Source of the DNA: Clostridium moniliforme
GTDB lineage: Bacteria; Bacillota; Clostridia; Clostridiales; Clostridiaceae
Direction of reading: 5' to 3'
NCBI RefSeq assembly: GCF_017873235.1
Contig: NZ_JAGGJZ010000004.1
Coordinates: 1-64,000, forward strand
DNA length: 64,000 nt
Shown: positions 47,168-58,058 of the stretch, in pieces
Numbering within the stretch: position 1 is the stretch's first letter
How the letters are laid out: every line of letters starts with the position of its first letter
Notes under the pieces: model-generated
What the model saw: only the letters and a program-made list of their open reading frames with translations
Told to the model about the DNA's origin: nothing
Database searches by the model: none
Translations under genes and position numbers: made by a program

Positions 47168-47833
47168 GTGGGTCAAAAAGTACATCCTCACGGACTTAGA
47201 GTAGGTGTTATCAAAGGATGGGATGCAAAATGGTATGCAAATAAGAAAGATTTTGCTGACAATCTAATAGAAGATAACAAGATTAGAGAATTTGTAAAAA
47301 AAGATCTTTTTTCAGCTGGAATTTCAAAGATTGAAATTGAAAGAGCTGCTAAGAGAGTTAAGTTAAATATATATACTGCTAAACCAGGTGTTGTAATCGG
47401 AAAAGGCGGTGCAGGTATAGAAACTTTAAAGAAGAAATTAACAAGTTTCGTACCAGGAAAAAATATTTTAATAAATATAGTTGAAGTTAAAAATGTTGAA
47501 GCAGATGCTCAATTAATGGCTGAAAACATTGCAGCACAACTAGAAAAGAGAATTTCATTCAGAAGAGCTATGAAGCAAGTTATTCAAAGAGGAATGAAGC
47601 AAGGAGTTAAGGGAGTTAAGACTGCTTGTTCAGGAAGACTTGGTGGAGCTGAAATAGCTAGAACTGAGCAATATCATGAAGGTACAATTCCACTACAAAC
47701 TTTAAGAGCAGATATAGACTATGGATTTGCAGAAGCAGATACAACTTACGGAAAAATCGGAGTTAAAGTTTGGGTTTATAATGGAGAAGTTCTTCCAACT
47801 AAGAAAGTTGAAAAGGAAGAAGCTAACGCATAA
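47168..47833 (+). CDS. rpsC: 30S ribosomal protein S3
   Basis: A mRNA entry-tunnel protein with helicase activity. It starts at GTG ([23 protein letters not shown]) with AAGGAGGG eight bases upstream; the open frame reaches back into rplV but this start matches the family. The 221-residue product has the KH domain [17 protein letters not shown] and the C-terminal [35 protein letters not shown]. Confidence 0.97.
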   Translation: MGQKVHPHGLRVGVIKGWDAKWYANKKDFADNLIEDNKIREFVKKDLFSAGISKIEIERAAKRVKLNIYTAKPGVVIGKGGAGIETLKKKLTSFVPGKNILINIVEVKNVEADAQLMAENIAAQLEKRISFRRAMKQVIQRGMKQGVKGVKTACSGRLGGAEIARTEQYHEGTIPLQTLRADIDYGFAEADTTYGKIGVKVWVYNGEVLPTKKVEKEEANA

Positions 47834-47856
47834 GAGTAAGAAAGGAGGAATAAATC

Positions 47857-48291
47857 ATGTTAATGCCTAAAAGAGTAAAGCATCGTAAGGTACAACGTGG
47901 TAGAATGAAAGGTAAAGCAACAAGAGGAAATTTCCTTGCTTATGGAGATTTCGGTATTCAAGCTACTACTTGTGCATGGATCACAAGTAACCAAATAGAA
48001 GCTGCCAGAATTGCTATAAATAGATATATAAAAAGAGGAGGAAAACTTTGGATAAAGATTTTCCCAGATAAGCCAGTTACTGCAACACCTGCTGAAACTA
48101 GAATGGGTAAAGGTAAAGGAGCAGTAGAATACTGGGTAGCAGTAGTTAAACCAGGTAGAGTATTATTTGAATTATCTGGAGTTAATGAAGAAGTTGCAAG
48201 AGAAGCTATGAGACTTGCATCACACAAGCTTCCTGTAAGAACTAAGTTCGTTACAAGAAGAGATTTTGAGGAAATGGGTGGTGAAGAATAA
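47857..48291 (+). CDS. rplP: 50S ribosomal protein L16
   Basis: Binds near the A-site tRNA elbow and the 5S/23S junction. The 144-residue product starts [24 protein letters not shown]. It has the conserved [82 protein letters not shown]. The last base overlaps the rpmC start (TAATG). Confidence 0.98.
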   Translation: MLMPKRVKHRKVQRGRMKGKATRGNFLAYGDFGIQATTCAWITSNQIEAARIAINRYIKRGGKLWIKIFPDKPVTATPAETRMGKGKGAVEYWVAVVKPGRVLFELSGVNEEVAREAMRLASHKLPVRTKFVTRRDFEEMGGEE

Positions 48292-48503
48292 TGAAGGCTA
48301 GAGAATTAAAAGAATTAAGAGCAAGTAATCCTCAAGATTTAAAAAATAAATTAGGAGAACTTAAGGCTGAATTATTCAACTTAAGATTCCAATTAGCTAC
48401 AGGACAATTAGAAAATCCTATGAGAATAAGAGAAGTAAAGAAATCTATAGCCCAAATAAAAACCATCTTAAGACAAGAAGAGTTAAGGGTTGTTGAACAG
48501 TAA
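48291..48503 (+). CDS. rpmC: 50S ribosomal protein L29
   Basis: A two-helix protein at the tunnel exit next to L23. The 70-residue product [62 protein letters not shown] is a normal match. It overlaps the rplP stop by one base, consistent with translational coupling. Its own ribosome site is weak (GGTGGTGAAG). Confidence 0.96.
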   Translation: MKARELKELRASNPQDLKNKLGELKAELFNLRFQLATGQLENPMRIREVKKSIAQIKTILRQEELRVVEQ

Positions 48504-48525
48504 ATCTGGAAGGAGGTAAGCCTTA

Positions 48526-48780
48526 ATGGAAAGAGGACTAAGAAAAAAGAAAATCGGTAGAGTTGTTTCTGATAAAATGGATAAAACTATCGTAGTTGCT
48601 ATTGAAACTAAAGTAAGACATCCACTATACGGAAAAACTGTTAACAGAACTACTAAGTTCAAAGCTCATGATGAAAATAATGAAGCAAAAGTTAATGATA
48701 GAGTATTAATAATGGAAACAAGACCTTTATCAAAAGATAAGAGATGGAGACTTGTTGAAATAGTTGAAAAAGCTAAATAA
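48526..48780 (+). CDS. rpsQ: 30S ribosomal protein S17
   Basis: A primary 16S rRNA binding protein of the small-subunit body. The 84-residue OB-fold product has [47 protein letters not shown] and [29 protein letters not shown]. It lies 22 bases after rpmC. Confidence 0.97.
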   Translation: MERGLRKKKIGRVVSDKMDKTIVVAIETKVRHPLYGKTVNRTTKFKAHDENNEAKVNDRVLIMETRPLSKDKRWRLVEIVEKAK

Positions 48781-48812
48781 TATGGCTTAAAGACTGAAAG
48801 GAGGGTAATCTA

Positions 48813-49181
48813 ATGATACAACAACAAACTAGATTAAAAGTTGCTGACAACTCAGGAGCAAAAGAGATAATGTGCATCAGAGTGTTAGGCGGATCTAAGA
48901 GAAAGTACGGTAACATTGGAGATATAATAGTTGCCAGCGTTAAAAGTGCAACACCAGGCGGAGTTGTTAAAAAAGGTGACGTTGTTAAAGCGGTTATTGT
49001 TAGATCAGTAAAAGGAATAAGAAGAGCAGACGGTTCATATGTAAGATTTGATGAAAATGCTGCTGTTATAATAAAAGATGATAAGCAACCAAGAGGAACA
49101 CGTATCTTTGGACCTGTTGCTAGGGAGCTAAGAGATAAAGAATTTAATAAAATATTATCATTAGCACCAGAAGTTCTATAA
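48813..49181 (+). CDS. rplN: 50S ribosomal protein L14
   Basis: Located at the subunit interface; target of the RsfS silencing factor. The 122-residue product starts [37 protein letters not shown] and ends [37 protein letters not shown]. The following rplX begins 16 bases after the stop. Confidence 0.98.
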   Translation: MIQQQTRLKVADNSGAKEIMCIRVLGGSKRKYGNIGDIIVASVKSATPGGVVKKGDVVKAVIVRSVKGIRRADGSYVRFDENAAVIIKDDKQPRGTRIFGPVARELRDKEFNKILSLAPEVL

Positions 49182-49197
49182 TAAGGAGGTGGCTGAC

Positions 49198-49512
49198 TTG
49201 AAAATACATGTAAGAAAGAACGACACAGTTGTAGTTATATCAGGAAAAGATAAAGGCAAAACAGGTGAAGTTTTAAAAGTATACCCAAAAACTGGTAAAG
49301 TACTAGTTCAAGGAGTTAATATAGTAAAGAAGCACCAAAAGGCAAGTAGAACTCAAGCTGAAAGTGCTATAATTGAAAAAGAAGCTGCAATAAACAGCTC
49401 AAAGGTAATGTTATATTGTACAAAGTGCAAAAAAGCTACTAGAATTAGCAACAGAATATTAGAAGATGGTGCTAAGGTTAGAGTATGCAAGAAGTGCGGA
49501 GAAACATTCTAG
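49198..49512 (+). CDS. rplX: 50S ribosomal protein L24
   Basis: An assembly-initiator protein with a KOW fold. The frame is open from GTG at 49189, but AAGGAGG at 49183-49189 gives proper spacing only to the TTG at 49198, so I start with MKIHVRKNDTVVVISGKDKGKTG. The 104-residue protein has a C-terminal CTKC...CKKC pair, a zinc site (about residues 71-101). Confidence 0.94.
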   Translation: MKIHVRKNDTVVVISGKDKGKTGEVLKVYPKTGKVLVQGVNIVKKHQKASRTQAESAIIEKEAAINSSKVMLYCTKCKKATRISNRILEDGAKVRVCKKCGETF

Positions 49513-49534
49513 AAAGTGAAAGGAGGTTAACAAT

Positions 49535-50074
49535 ATGACAAGACTTCAAGAAAAGTATGAAAAAGAAATAATTCCGGCTATGATGGAAAAGTTCGGATAT
49601 AAAAATATAATGCAAGTTCCAAGACTTGAAAAGATAGTAATCAACATGGGTGTTGGTGAAGCTAAAGATAACCAAAAAGTTTTAGAATCAGCTGTTAGTG
49701 ATTTAACATTAATATCAGGTCAAAAGCCAATATTAACAAGAGCTAAAAAATCAGTTGCTAACTTCAAGATTAGAGAAAACATGGCATTAGGATGTAAAGT
49801 TACATTAAGAAAAGCAAATATGTATGAATTTGCTGATAAGTTAATGTCAATTGCTTTACCAAGAGTTAGAGATTTCAGAGGAATTTCAGCAAAATCATTT
49901 GATGGTAGAGGAAATTACTCATTAGGAATTAAAGAACAATTAATATTCCCAGAAATAGAGTACGATAAGATCGACAAAGTAAGAGGAATGGATATAATCT
50001 TCGTTACAACTGCAAATACTGACGAAGAAGCAAGAGAATTATTAAGATTCCTTGGAATGCCATTTGCTCAATAA
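49535..50074 (+). CDS. rplE: 50S ribosomal protein L5
   Basis: Binds 5S rRNA and the P-site tRNA. The 179-residue product has [43 protein letters not shown], the loop [41 protein letters not shown] and the end [39 protein letters not shown]. Normal length. Confidence 0.98.
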   Translation: MTRLQEKYEKEIIPAMMEKFGYKNIMQVPRLEKIVINMGVGEAKDNQKVLESAVSDLTLISGQKPILTRAKKSVANFKIRENMALGCKVTLRKANMYEFADKLMSIALPRVRDFRGISAKSFDGRGNYSLGIKEQLIFPEIEYDKIDKVRGMDIIFVTTANTDEEARELLRFLGMPFAQ

Positions 50075-50089
50075 TAAGGAGGGGTATCT

Positions 50090-50275
50090 ATGGCACGTAA
50101 AGCGATAATAGAAAAGTGGAGTAAAGCTCCTAAATACAAGACAAGAGCTTATACTAGATGTAGAATATGTGGAAGACCACATTCTGTATTAAAGAAATTC
50201 GGTATATGCCGTATCTGTTTCAGAGAACTTGCATATAAAGGCCAAATCCCTGGTTGCAAAAAAGCAAGTTGGTAA
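50090..50275 (+). CDS. rpsZ: 30S ribosomal protein S14, zinc-binding type Z
   Basis: Small-subunit head protein. The 61-residue short form has the zinc finger [20 protein letters not shown] (Cys24, 27, 40 and 43) and the C-terminal [29 protein letters not shown] is upstream. It sits in the usual place between rplE and rpsH. Confidence 0.97.
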   Translation: MARKAIIEKWSKAPKYKTRAYTRCRICGRPHSVLKKFGICRICFRELAYKGQIPGCKKASW

Positions 50276-50307
50276 TACTGAAGATATAGTGAAAGGAGGC
50301 ACATTAA

Positions 50308-50706
50308 ATGGTTATGACAGATCCTATAGCAGATTTGCTAACTCGTATAAGAAACGCAAATGCTGTTAAACATGAAGTAGTAGAGGTACCTTCTTCAACC
50401 GTAAAGAAGGCCGTTTCAAATATATTATTACAAGAAGGATACATCAAAGAAATTGATGAATACAATGATGGAGTAGTTCCAATGTTAAGAATAACTCTTA
50501 AATATGGAGCTAACAATGAAAGAGTAATAACTGGATTAAAGAGAATATCAAAACCAGGATTAAGAGTATATTGCAAAAAGGATGAAACTCCAAAGGTTCT
50601 TAATGGTTTAGGAATCGCTGTTATTTCAACTTCAAAAGGAATAATGGTAGATAGAGAAGCTAGAAAGAATGGCGTAGGTGGAGAAGTTCTTTGCTACGTT
50701 TGGTAG
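50308..50706 (+). CDS. rpsH: 30S ribosomal protein S8
   Basis: A key 16S rRNA binding protein and, in E. coli, the repressor of the spc operon. The 132-residue product starts [23 protein letters not shown] and ends with [47 protein letters not shown]. The 64-base gap to rplF is AT-rich with no further gene. Confidence 0.98.
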   Translation: MVMTDPIADLLTRIRNANAVKHEVVEVPSSTVKKAVSNILLQEGYIKEIDEYNDGVVPMLRITLKYGANNERVITGLKRISKPGLRVYCKKDETPKVLNGLGIAVISTSKGIMVDREARKNGVGGEVLCYVW

Positions 50707-50770
50707 TATTTAAATAAATTAAGCAATAAGTTAAATATATGCATTTTAAAGAAATACAGGAGGTGCAATT

Positions 50771-51310
50771 ATGTCAAGAGTAGGTAGATTACCAATAGCT
50801 ATACCTGCTGGCGTAACTGTTACAGTAACACCAGATAACGTTGTTACTGTAAAAGGACCTAAGGGTGAGCTAGTAGAAGCTATGCACAAAGACATTAACA
50901 TCGCAGTTGAAAACAACGAAATAGTTGTAACTAGACCTAGTGATAATAAAGAGCATAGAGCTCTTCATGGATTAACAAGAGCACTTATAAACAACATGGT
51001 TGAAGGAGTTGAAAAAGGATTCCAAAAGACTCTAATCCTAAACGGTGTTGGTTATAGAGCTCAAAAGCAAGGAAATAAACTTGTAATGAACCTTGGATAT
51101 TCACATCCAGTTGAAATAGAAGCAATGGAAGGTGTTGAATTTGAAACACCTGAAGCTACAAAGGTAGTTGTTAAAGGAATCAACAAGCAAAAAGTTGGAG
51201 AAGCAGCTGCTAAGATCAGATCATGGAGAAAACCAGAACCATATAAGGGTAAAGGTATAAGATATGAAGATGAAGTGATCAGACGTAAAGAAGGTAAGAC
51301 TGGTAAGTAA
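50771..51310 (+). CDS. rplF: 50S ribosomal protein L6
   Basis: A large-subunit protein near the sarcin-ricin loop with two homologous domains. The 179-residue product starts [19 protein letters not shown], with [18 protein letters not shown] and the C-terminal [51 protein letters not shown]. Confidence 0.98.
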   Translation: MSRVGRLPIAIPAGVTVTVTPDNVVTVKGPKGELVEAMHKDINIAVENNEIVVTRPSDNKEHRALHGLTRALINNMVEGVEKGFQKTLILNGVGYRAQKQGNKLVMNLGYSHPVEIEAMEGVEFETPEATKVVVKGINKQKVGEAAAKIRSWRKPEPYKGKGIRYEDEVIRRKEGKTGK

Positions 51311-51333
51311 TAAAAGAAAGGAGTGAGCTTTAT

Positions 51334-51693
51334 ATGTTCAAGAAAGCAGACAGAAAAGCTAGCAGAAAGAGACGTCACCTAAGAGTGCGTAAGAAAGTTT
51401 TCGGTACTCCTGAAAGACCAAGACTTTCAGTATACAGAAGTGAAAAGAATATATATGCACAAATAATTGATGATATAAACGCTGTAACATTAGTTGCTGC
51501 TTCAAGCTTAGATAAAGAATTCGAAGCTAAAGGTGGAAACAAAGAAGGCGCTAAAGTAGTAGGCGAATTAGTTGCTAAGAAAGCCGCTGATAAAGGAATA
51601 ACAGAAGTTGTTTTCGATAGAGGTGGATTCGTATACCACGGAAGAGTTAAATCATTAGCTGAAGGTGCTAGAGAAGCAGGCTTAAAATTCTAA
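51334..51693 (+). CDS. rplR: 50S ribosomal protein L18
   Basis: Binds 5S rRNA. The 119-residue product has the basic N-terminus [45 protein letters not shown] and ends [38 protein letters not shown] is a weak, G-rich site. It starts 24 bases after rplF. Confidence 0.97.
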   Translation: MFKKADRKASRKRRHLRVRKKVFGTPERPRLSVYRSEKNIYAQIIDDINAVTLVAASSLDKEFEAKGGNKEGAKVVGELVAKKAADKGITEVVFDRGGFVYHGRVKSLAEGAREAGLKF

Positions 51694-51712
51694 GAAACGA
51701 GGAGGGAAATAA

Positions 51713-52210
51713 ATGAGAATCGATCCTAGTACACTAGACCTTAAGGAAAAGGTTGTTAACATAAACAGAGTTACTAAGGTTGTTAAAGGTGGTAGAAACT
51801 TCAGATTCGCAGCGCTAGTTGTTGTTGGAGACGAGAACGGACACGTTGGAGTTGGAATGGGAAAATCTATCGAAATACCAGAAGCAATCAAAAAGGGAAT
51901 AGAAGATGCTAAGAAAAATCTAGTAAAAGTTTCAATGGTTGAAACTACTATTCCTCATGAAATACACGGTAAATTTGGAACAGGAGATGTTCTTATAATG
52001 CCAGCTAAAGAAGGTACAGGAGTTATTGCTGGAGGTCCAGCTAGAATTGTATTAGAATTAGCAGGAATTAAGGATGTTAGAGCTAAATCATTAGGTTCAA
52101 ACAATCCTAATAATATGGTTAAAGCAACAATCAATGGATTAGCAAACTTAAGAACAGCTGAAGAAATAGCTAAATTAAGAGGAAAATCTGTTGAGGAAAT
52201 ATTAGGTTAG
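51713..52210 (+). CDS. rpsE: 30S ribosomal protein S5
   Basis: An mRNA entry and decoding-fidelity protein. The 165-residue product has [64 protein letters not shown] and the C-terminal [33 protein letters not shown]. rpmD follows by 13 bases. Confidence 0.98.
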   Translation: MRIDPSTLDLKEKVVNINRVTKVVKGGRNFRFAALVVVGDENGHVGVGMGKSIEIPEAIKKGIEDAKKNLVKVSMVETTIPHEIHGKFGTGDVLIMPAKEGTGVIAGGPARIVLELAGIKDVRAKSLGSNNPNNMVKATINGLANLRTAEEIAKLRGKSVEEILG

Positions 52211-52223
52211 GAGGGGAAATTGC

Positions 52224-52403
52224 ATGGCTAAGTTAAGAATTACATTAGTAAAGAGCTTAATCGGTAGAAAGAAAGACCATATCGCTACAGCAAATGCCCT
52301 TGGACTTAAAAAAATAGGTAAAACAGTAGAGCATGAGGGAACTCCTCAAATAAACGGTATGATTAATAAGATAAGCTACATGTTAAAAGTAGAAGAAGTA
52401 TAA
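52224..52403 (+). CDS. rpmD: 50S ribosomal protein L30
   Basis: A 59-residue large-subunit protein starting [59 protein letters not shown], a full-length match. RBS TAGGAGGGG. It lies in its canonical place between rpsE and rplO. Confidence 0.97.
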   Translation: MAKLRITLVKSLIGRKKDHIATANALGLKKIGKTVEHEGTPQINGMINKISYMLKVEEV

Positions 52404-52425
52404 AAAAGAGGAGGTGTACTGAGTT

Positions 52426-52866
52426 ATGAAACTTCATGAATTAAAGCCAGCAGCTGGAAGCAGAAAGGCTCCTAAGAGAGTTGGAAGAGGAACTGGTTCA
52501 GGTTTAGGAAGAAACGCTGGTAAAGGTGAAAAAGGACAAAACGCTAGATCAGGCGGTGGAGTTAGACCAGGATTCGAAGGGGGTCAAATGCCATTATATA
52601 GAAGACTTCCTAAGAGAGGATTTAATAACATCTTCGCTAAAAAGATCGTTAGCATAAATGTAGATAGATTAAATATTTTTGAAAATGGAACAGAAGTTAC
52701 TCCAGAAGTATTATTAGAAAGAAGAGTTATTTCTAAAGTAATGGATGGAGTTAAGATTCTTGGAAACGGAAACTTAGAAAAGAACTTAACTGTTAAAGGA
52801 TGCAAGTTCTCAAAATCTGCTATCGAAAAAATCGAAGCAGCTGGAGGAAAAGTTGAGGTGAAATAA
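52426..52866 (+). CDS. rplO: 50S ribosomal protein L15
   Basis: A late assembly protein reaching deep into 23S rRNA. The 146-residue product has the basic glycine-rich N-terminus [66 protein letters not shown] (1-66) and a globular C-terminal domain. RBS GAGGAGGTG. secY begins two bases after its stop. Confidence 0.97.
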   Translation: MKLHELKPAAGSRKAPKRVGRGTGSGLGRNAGKGEKGQNARSGGGVRPGFEGGQMPLYRRLPKRGFNNIFAKKIVSINVDRLNIFENGTEVTPEVLLERRVISKVMDGVKILGNGNLEKNLTVKGCKFSKSAIEKIEAAGGKVEVK

Positions 52867-52868
52867 GA

Positions 52869-54146
52869 ATGCTATCAACCCTACGTAATGCCTGGAAGGT
52901 ACCTGAACTGAGAAAGAAATTTTACTGGACAATATTTTTAGTGGCAATCTTTAGGATGGGAAGTCATATTCCTGTTCCTGGGATTAGCGCTGACTATTTA
53001 AAGGGAATGACTCAATCAGGGAACTTAATGGGTTTCTATGATTTAATATCAGGAGGAGCCTTTAGTAGATTTAGTATTTTTGCTCTTGGTGTAATGCCAT
53101 ACATTAATGCATCAATTATAATGCAGTTATTAACTATAGCAATACCTTCATTAGAACAACTTCAAAAAGAAGGCGAAGAAGGTAGAAAAAAGATACAAAA
53201 TGCCACTAGGTATGTATCAATTGTTATATCTGTAATTCTTGCATTTGGAATGTATGCTACAATTTCTCAAATGGGAGCAACAATAGGTATGAAAACTGTA
53301 CAAATGATAGTAGTCATACTAGCCTTAGTTGTTGGATCAACCTTCTGTATGTGGTTAGGAGATCAGATTACTGTTAAAGGATTTGGAAATGGTGTATCAA
53401 TTCTAATCTTTGTAAATATAGTTTCAAGGTTGCCAATCACAGTTAAGTCTATGTTGATATTAGAAAACTCAGGAGAAATTAGTGTTGTTGAAATAGCACT
53501 ATTCTTAGTATTTGCTATAGCAGCACTTGCTGGAGTAGTATATTTTTCACTTGCAGAAAGAAGAATTCCTGTTCAATATGCAGGAAAAGCAGTTGGTAAT
53601 AAGATGATGAAGGGTGAATCAACTCACATTCCTTTAAGTATAGTTGGATCTGCTGTTATAGCGATTATATTCTCTATGTCAGTAATGCAATTTTTACCAA
53701 CAATTGCTGGATTCTTTCCACAACATGAATGGGCAAAATGGGTTACAAGTAGCCCAACGAGTGTATTTAATAGTAAGACTTGGATGTATCCAGTAGTATA
53801 CTCACTATTAACTATATTCTTTAATTGGTTCTATACACAGGTTACATTTAAGCCTGATGAAATGTCAGAAAACTTAAATAAATCTGCTGGATTTATTCCA
53901 GGTATAAGACCAGGTGAGCCTACAACAGCATATTTCGAAAGTATTCTTAATAGAATATCTTTCATTGGAGGAATATTTGCAGCATTATTAGCTGTTACAC
54001 CAATAATCATAGATAACTATACTTCATTCAAAGGAATACAATTTGGGGGAACAGCACTTCTTATTATAGTTAGTGTTGCTCTAGATTTCACAAGAAAGCT
54101 AGAATCACAAATGATAATGAGACACTATAAAGGATTTCTTAAATAA
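52869..54146 (+). CDS. secY: Preprotein translocase subunit SecY
   Basis: The channel of the Sec translocon. The 425-residue protein has ten predicted membrane helices, the plug and IPVPGI motif near the N-terminus, and the YFSLAERRIPVQYAGKAVGNKMMKGESTHIPLSI cytoplasmic loop (about 222-256) that docks SecA and the ribosome. RBS GTTGAGGTGAAA overlaps rplO. The partner SecE is encoded at 27612-27839. Confidence 0.97.
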   Translation: MLSTLRNAWKVPELRKKFYWTIFLVAIFRMGSHIPVPGISADYLKGMTQSGNLMGFYDLISGGAFSRFSIFALGVMPYINASIIMQLLTIAIPSLEQLQKEGEEGRKKIQNATRYVSIVISVILAFGMYATISQMGATIGMKTVQMIVVILALVVGSTFCMWLGDQITVKGFGNGVSILIFVNIVSRLPITVKSMLILENSGEISVVEIALFLVFAIAALAGVVYFSLAERRIPVQYAGKAVGNKMMKGESTHIPLSIVGSAVIAIIFSMSVMQFLPTIAGFFPQHEWAKWVTSSPTSVFNSKTWMYPVVYSLLTIFFNWFYTQVTFKPDEMSENLNKSAGFIPGIRPGEPTTAYFESILNRISFIGGIFAALLAVTPIIIDNYTSFKGIQFGGTALLIIVSVALDFTRKLESQMIMRHYKGFLK

Positions 54147-54170
54147 GATTAAATAATGGAGATGATGCCC

Positions 54171-54821
54171 GTGAAGATTATTTTATTAGGTCCTCCTGGA
54201 GCAGGAAAAGGAACACAGGCAAAATCAATTAGTAATAGATATTCAATACCTCATATTTCAACAGGAGATATTTTTAGAAAGAACATTTCTGGAAATACTC
54301 CATTAGGAATAGAGGCAAAGAAGTACATGGATAACGGACAGTTAGTACCTGATACAGTTACTATAAACATGGTTAATGATAGACTTCAAGAAGAAGATTG
54401 TAAAAATGGATATTTACTTGATGGATTTCCAAGAACAGTTGCTCAAGCTGAAGCACTACAAGAATTTTTAGATAGTAGAAACGAAAGCTTAGATACAGCA
54501 TTATGTATAGAAGTTCAAAATGAGTTTATACTTGAAAGAATGACTGGAAGAAGAGTTTGTCCATCATGTGGAGCAAGTTATCATGTTAAATTTAACCCAC
54601 CAGCGGTTGAAGGAAAATGTGATCTTTGTGGAAGTGATTTAATACAAAGAAAAGACGATACAGAAGAAACTGTAAAGGAAAGACTTGATGTATATGAAAA
54701 ACAAACACAACCACTAATTGATTTTTATAGAGATAAAAATTTACTTTCAACAGTTGACGGAACTAAAGCAATCAATGAAGTATTTGAAAGTATTTGTGAA
54801 ATTTTAGGAAGCGCTAAATAA
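54171..54821 (+). CDS. adk: Adenylate kinase (zinc-lid form)
   Basis: Interconverts ATP, AMP and ADP. I start the protein at GTG ([18 protein letters not shown]), with TGGAGATG upstream; earlier in-frame ATGs are too close to that site. The 216-residue protein has the P-loop GPPGAGKGT and a long LID with a Cys4 zinc site (CPSC, then CDLC). It lies between secY and map; its one-base overlap with map (TAATG) implies coupling. Confidence 0.96.
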   Translation: MKIILLGPPGAGKGTQAKSISNRYSIPHISTGDIFRKNISGNTPLGIEAKKYMDNGQLVPDTVTINMVNDRLQEEDCKNGYLLDGFPRTVAQAEALQEFLDSRNESLDTALCIEVQNEFILERMTGRRVCPSCGASYHVKFNPPAVEGKCDLCGSDLIQRKDDTEETVKERLDVYEKQTQPLIDFYRDKNLLSTVDGTKAINEVFESICEILGSAK

Positions 54822-55570
54822 TGATTTTTACAAAAGACGATTTAGCACTTGCTGCAATGAGAAAAGCAGGAAAAATAGTAGGAGAAACATTACTACTATT
54901 AGAAAATAAGATTAAGCCAGGTATAAGCACTGGGGAATTGGACAGAATAGCAGAAGAGTTCATAATTGGTAAGGGAGCTAAACCATCCTTTAAAGGGTTG
55001 TATGGATTTCCTAAAACATTATGTATTTCTGTAAACAACCAAGTAGTTCATGGTATACCAGGAGACTATATATTAAAAGAAGGAGACATAGTTAGTATAG
55101 ACTGTGGAGCTTTCGTAGATGGTTTCCATGGAGATGCGGCTAGAACTTTTCCAGTAGGTAAAGTTTCTGAAAATGCAGAAAGACTTATACAAGTAACAAG
55201 AGATTGTTTCTTTGAGGGAATTAAATTCGCTCAAATTGGTAATAGATTAACAGATATATCACATGCCATACAAAAATATGTTGAAGCAAATGGATTTTCA
55301 ATTGTTAAGACTTTTGTAGGACACGGGATAGGCAGAGATCTACATGAAGATCCTGAAGTACCAAACTTCGGAAGACCAGGTAAAGGTCCAATGCTTACAA
55401 AGGGCATGGCTTTAGCTATAGAGCCAATGGTTAATGAAGGATCCTTTAGAGTAAGAACTTTAAAAGATAATTGGACGGTTGTAACAAGTGATGGAAGCCT
55501 ATCAGCACATTACGAAAATACAGTTGCAATTTTACCAGATGGTCCCGAAATACTAACACTAGTTAAATAA
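54821..55570 (+). CDS. map: Methionine aminopeptidase, type I
   Basis: Removes the initiator methionine. The 249-residue enzyme has the metal-binding Asp and His residues of the pita-bread fold (IDCGAFVDGFHGDAARTFPVG, FVGHGIGRDLHEDPEVPNFG, AIEPMVNEGSF) and the VHGIPGD loop. The ATG overlaps the adk stop by one base. The type Ia form lacks an N-terminal zinc domain. Confidence 0.97.
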   Translation: MIFTKDDLALAAMRKAGKIVGETLLLLENKIKPGISTGELDRIAEEFIIGKGAKPSFKGLYGFPKTLCISVNNQVVHGIPGDYILKEGDIVSIDCGAFVDGFHGDAARTFPVGKVSENAERLIQVTRDCFFEGIKFAQIGNRLTDISHAIQKYVEANGFSIVKTFVGHGIGRDLHEDPEVPNFGRPGKGPMLTKGMALAIEPMVNEGSFRVRTLKDNWTVVTSDGSLSAHYENTVAILPDGPEILTLVK

Positions 55571-55648
55571 AAGTGTTGCTTAGTTATAAATTTGCAAAGT
55601 ATTATTACATGCTTATTTATTACTAAGGTAATCATCGAGGTGAAAAAT

Positions 55649-55930
55649 TTGCAAAACAATGACTTGATTGGGAAAGTGGTACTTTCTCTAGCTGGTAGAG
55701 ATAAAGATCATTTATATGTAGTAATAAATGTATTTGATGATCAATATGTATTGCTTGCAAATGGTGATACTAAAAGGATCAATAAACCTAAGAAAAAGAA
55801 GGTTAAGCATTTAGATTTCTTAGAAAATATAGATGAAGAAATAAGATCAGCCATAATCAGTGAGAGAAAAGATACTGACTTAAAAATTAAGAGATTTTTA
55901 AAATTAAGAGGCATTGTTAAGGAGGGTTGA
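55649..55930 (+). CDS. KOW-domain protein, L14e-like (YbzG-type)
   Basis: A 93-residue protein starting at TTG with TCGAGGTG upstream; an upstream in-frame extension lacks a ribosome site. It has the KOW-like strand [47 protein letters not shown], the pattern of bacterial L14e/L6e/L27e-like proteins found between map and infA in Firmicutes (ybzG). Its role in the ribosome is presumed, not established. The C-terminal helix is charged. Confidence 0.85.
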   Translation: MQNNDLIGKVVLSLAGRDKDHLYVVINVFDDQYVLLANGDTKRINKPKKKKVKHLDFLENIDEEIRSAIISERKDTDLKIKRFLKLRGIVKEG

Positions 55931-55937
55931 TTACCTT

Positions 55938-56156
55938 ATGTCAAAAGATGATGTTATAGAAATGCAAGGAGTCGTTTTAGAATCCTTACCAAACGCTAAC
56001 TTCCAAGTTGAACTTGAAAGTGGGCACGTAATTCTAGCACATATATCAGGAAAATTAAGAATGAACTTCATAAGAATTTTACCTGGAGATAAAGTTACAG
56101 TGGAACTTTCTCCATATGACTTAACAAAGGGTAGAATTACTTGGAGAGCAAAATAA
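55938..56156 (+). CDS. infA: Translation initiation factor IF-1
   Basis: The 72-residue OB-fold protein that blocks the A site during initiation: [72 protein letters not shown]. The frame is open eight codons earlier, but AAGGAGGG sits correctly for the ATG at 55938. It begins eight bases after the KOW-protein stop. Confidence 0.97.
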   Translation: MSKDDVIEMQGVVLESLPNANFQVELESGHVILAHISGKLRMNFIRILPGDKVTVELSPYDLTKGRITWRAK

Positions 56157-56309
<153 letters not shown>

Positions 56310-56357
56310 TATAAATAAATATTAGACAAAAAATACAAATTAGGTATTTAAAATTTA

Positions 56358-56386
56358 TTGACTTTTTTGTCAAAGTCACATATCAT
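56358..56386 (+). promoter_or_regulatory. Internal promoter before the rpsM (alpha) cluster
   Basis: TTGACT (56358-56363), 17 bases, TATCAT (56381-56386). It lies in a 236-base gap between rpmJ and rpsM, so the alpha cluster has its own start. Confidence 0.7.
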
Positions 56387-56413
56387 TATATAGGCATTTA
56401 ATTAAATAATTAG

Positions 56414-56463
56414 ATTTTAGGAGCGGCTGATAATAGAGAACAAATTCTCTATTAACCTAAAAT
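56414..56463 (+). promoter_or_regulatory. Leader hairpin before rpsM
   Basis: ATTTTAGG (56414-56421) pairs with CCTAAAAT (56456-56463), enclosing the hairpin AATAGAGAA with TTCTCTATT (56432-56453). In other bacteria S4, encoded in this operon, regulates the alpha leader; here the structure is visible but the class is unconfirmed. Confidence 0.55.
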
Positions 56464-56545
56464 TTTATTATATATATATTATATTTTTGATATTCAAAAA
56501 TAATAAACTTTTAGGCATTTCAATTACCAGGAGGTGTAAATTTTA

Positions 56546-56911
56546 ATGGCAAGAATAGCAGGTGTAGACCTACCAAGAGAAAAAAGAGTTGAAATAGGTT
56601 TAACTTATATTTATGGAATAGGATTACCTACTTCACATAAGATATTAGACGTTACAGGTATAAATCCTGATACAAGAGTTAAGGATTTAACTGAAGATGA
56701 AGTAAACGCACTAAGAACTTATATTAAGGAACTTACAATAGAAGGTGACTTAAGAAGAGAAGTAGCTTTAAACATCAAGAGATTAGTAGAAATCGGATGT
56801 TATAGAGGAATTAGACATAGAAAAGGTCTTCCAGTAAGAGGACAAAAAACTAAAACTAATGCGAGAACAAGAAAAGGTCCTAAGAAGACTATCGCAAATA
56901 AGAAGAAGTAG
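56546..56911 (+). CDS. rpsM: 30S ribosomal protein S13
   Basis: A small-subunit head protein that contacts L5 and P-site tRNA. The 121-residue product starts [27 protein letters not shown] and ends [50 protein letters not shown]. rpsK follows by 15 bases. Confidence 0.98.
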   Translation: MARIAGVDLPREKRVEIGLTYIYGIGLPTSHKILDVTGINPDTRVKDLTEDEVNALRTYIKELTIEGDLRREVALNIKRLVEIGCYRGIRHRKGLPVRGQKTKTNARTRKGPKKTIANKKK

Positions 56912-56926
56912 TTAGGAGGGAAAGCA

Positions 56927-57316
56927 ATGGCAAAGGTTAAAAAGACTAGAAGAAAAAAAGATAGAAAAAATGTTGAGCATGGTGCTGCACACATCAAGTC
57001 AACTTTTAACAATTCAATAGTTACTTTAACAGACGCACAAGGAAATGCGTTATCATGGTCAAGTGCTGGAGCTCTAGGTTTCAGAGGATCAAGAAAGAGT
57101 ACTCCATTTGCAGCTCAAATGGCAGCAGAAACTGCAAGTAAGGCAGCAATGGAACATGGTTTAAAGAGCATTGAAGTATATGTAAAGGGACCAGGAGCTG
57201 GAAGAGAAGCAGCTATAAGATCTTTACAAGCAGCAGGATTAGAAGTAACTTTAATTAAAGATGTTACTCCAATCCCACACAATGGATGTAGACCACCAAA
57301 AAGAAGAAGAGTCTAG
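56927..57316 (+). CDS. rpsK: 30S ribosomal protein S11
   Basis: A platform protein near the E site. The 129-residue product has a basic N-terminus ([11 protein letters not shown]), [47 protein letters not shown] and the C-terminal [28 protein letters not shown]. Normal length. Confidence 0.98.
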   Translation: MAKVKKTRRKKDRKNVEHGAAHIKSTFNNSIVTLTDAQGNALSWSSAGALGFRGSRKSTPFAAQMAAETASKAAMEHGLKSIEVYVKGPGAGREAAIRSLQAAGLEVTLIKDVTPIPHNGCRPPKRRRV

Positions 57317-57344
57317 TATTTGATTCATACAGGAGGTGTAATTA

Positions 57345-57965
57345 ATGGCAAGATATACTGGAGCTACATGTAGATTATGTAGAAGAGAAGGTATGAAATT
57401 ATTCCTTAAAGGGGATAGATGTTATACAGATAAATGTGCTTTCACAAGAAGAAGTTATGCACCAGGACAACACGGAGCAGCTAGAAAAAAATTATCTAAC
57501 TATGGTGTACAACTTAGAGAAAAGCAAAAAGCTAGAAGAATATACGGAGTGTTAGAAAGTCAATTCAGATCATATTATGAAAAGGCTGAACACATGAAGG
57601 GTATCACTGGTGAAAACTTATTAATGTTATTAGAATTAAGATTAGATAACGTTGTTTATAGATTAGGATATGGTGCTTCAAGAAATGAAGCAAGACAATT
57701 AGTTAACCACGGACATTTCTTAGTAAATGGTAAGAGAGTTGACATTCCTTCATTTAAGGTATCAGTTAACGATGTAATAACTGTTGCTGAAAAGAGCAGA
57801 GGAAGCGAAAAGTTTAAGACTTTCGTTGAAAATCCAAAGACTTTACCAAAATGGTTAGAAGCTAACGTTGAAAACTACGAAGGCAAAGTAGTTGCTGAAC
57901 CAGTAAGAGAAGACATTGACGTACCAGTTAATGAAACTCTTATCGTCGAGTTATACAGCAAATAA
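57345..57965 (+). CDS. rpsD: 30S ribosomal protein S4
   Basis: A 16S rRNA assembly initiator and mRNA-entry protein, often the regulator of this operon. The 206-residue product has an N-terminal zinc finger ([23 protein letters not shown]), the S4 RNA-binding motif [43 protein letters not shown], and the C-terminal [26 protein letters not shown]. Confidence 0.98.
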   Translation: MARYTGATCRLCRREGMKLFLKGDRCYTDKCAFTRRSYAPGQHGAARKKLSNYGVQLREKQKARRIYGVLESQFRSYYEKAEHMKGITGENLLMLLELRLDNVVYRLGYGASRNEARQLVNHGHFLVNGKRVDIPSFKVSVNDVITVAEKSRGSEKFKTFVENPKTLPKWLEANVENYEGKVVAEPVREDIDVPVNETLIVELYSK

Positions 57966-58058
57966 TTGTAGTATTTGTTATATAGATAAACTTATAGCAA
58001 ATATAGAATCAGTTGCCCTCAGAATAAGGTTGCCATTTTAAAAATAAGGAGGGTTCGT

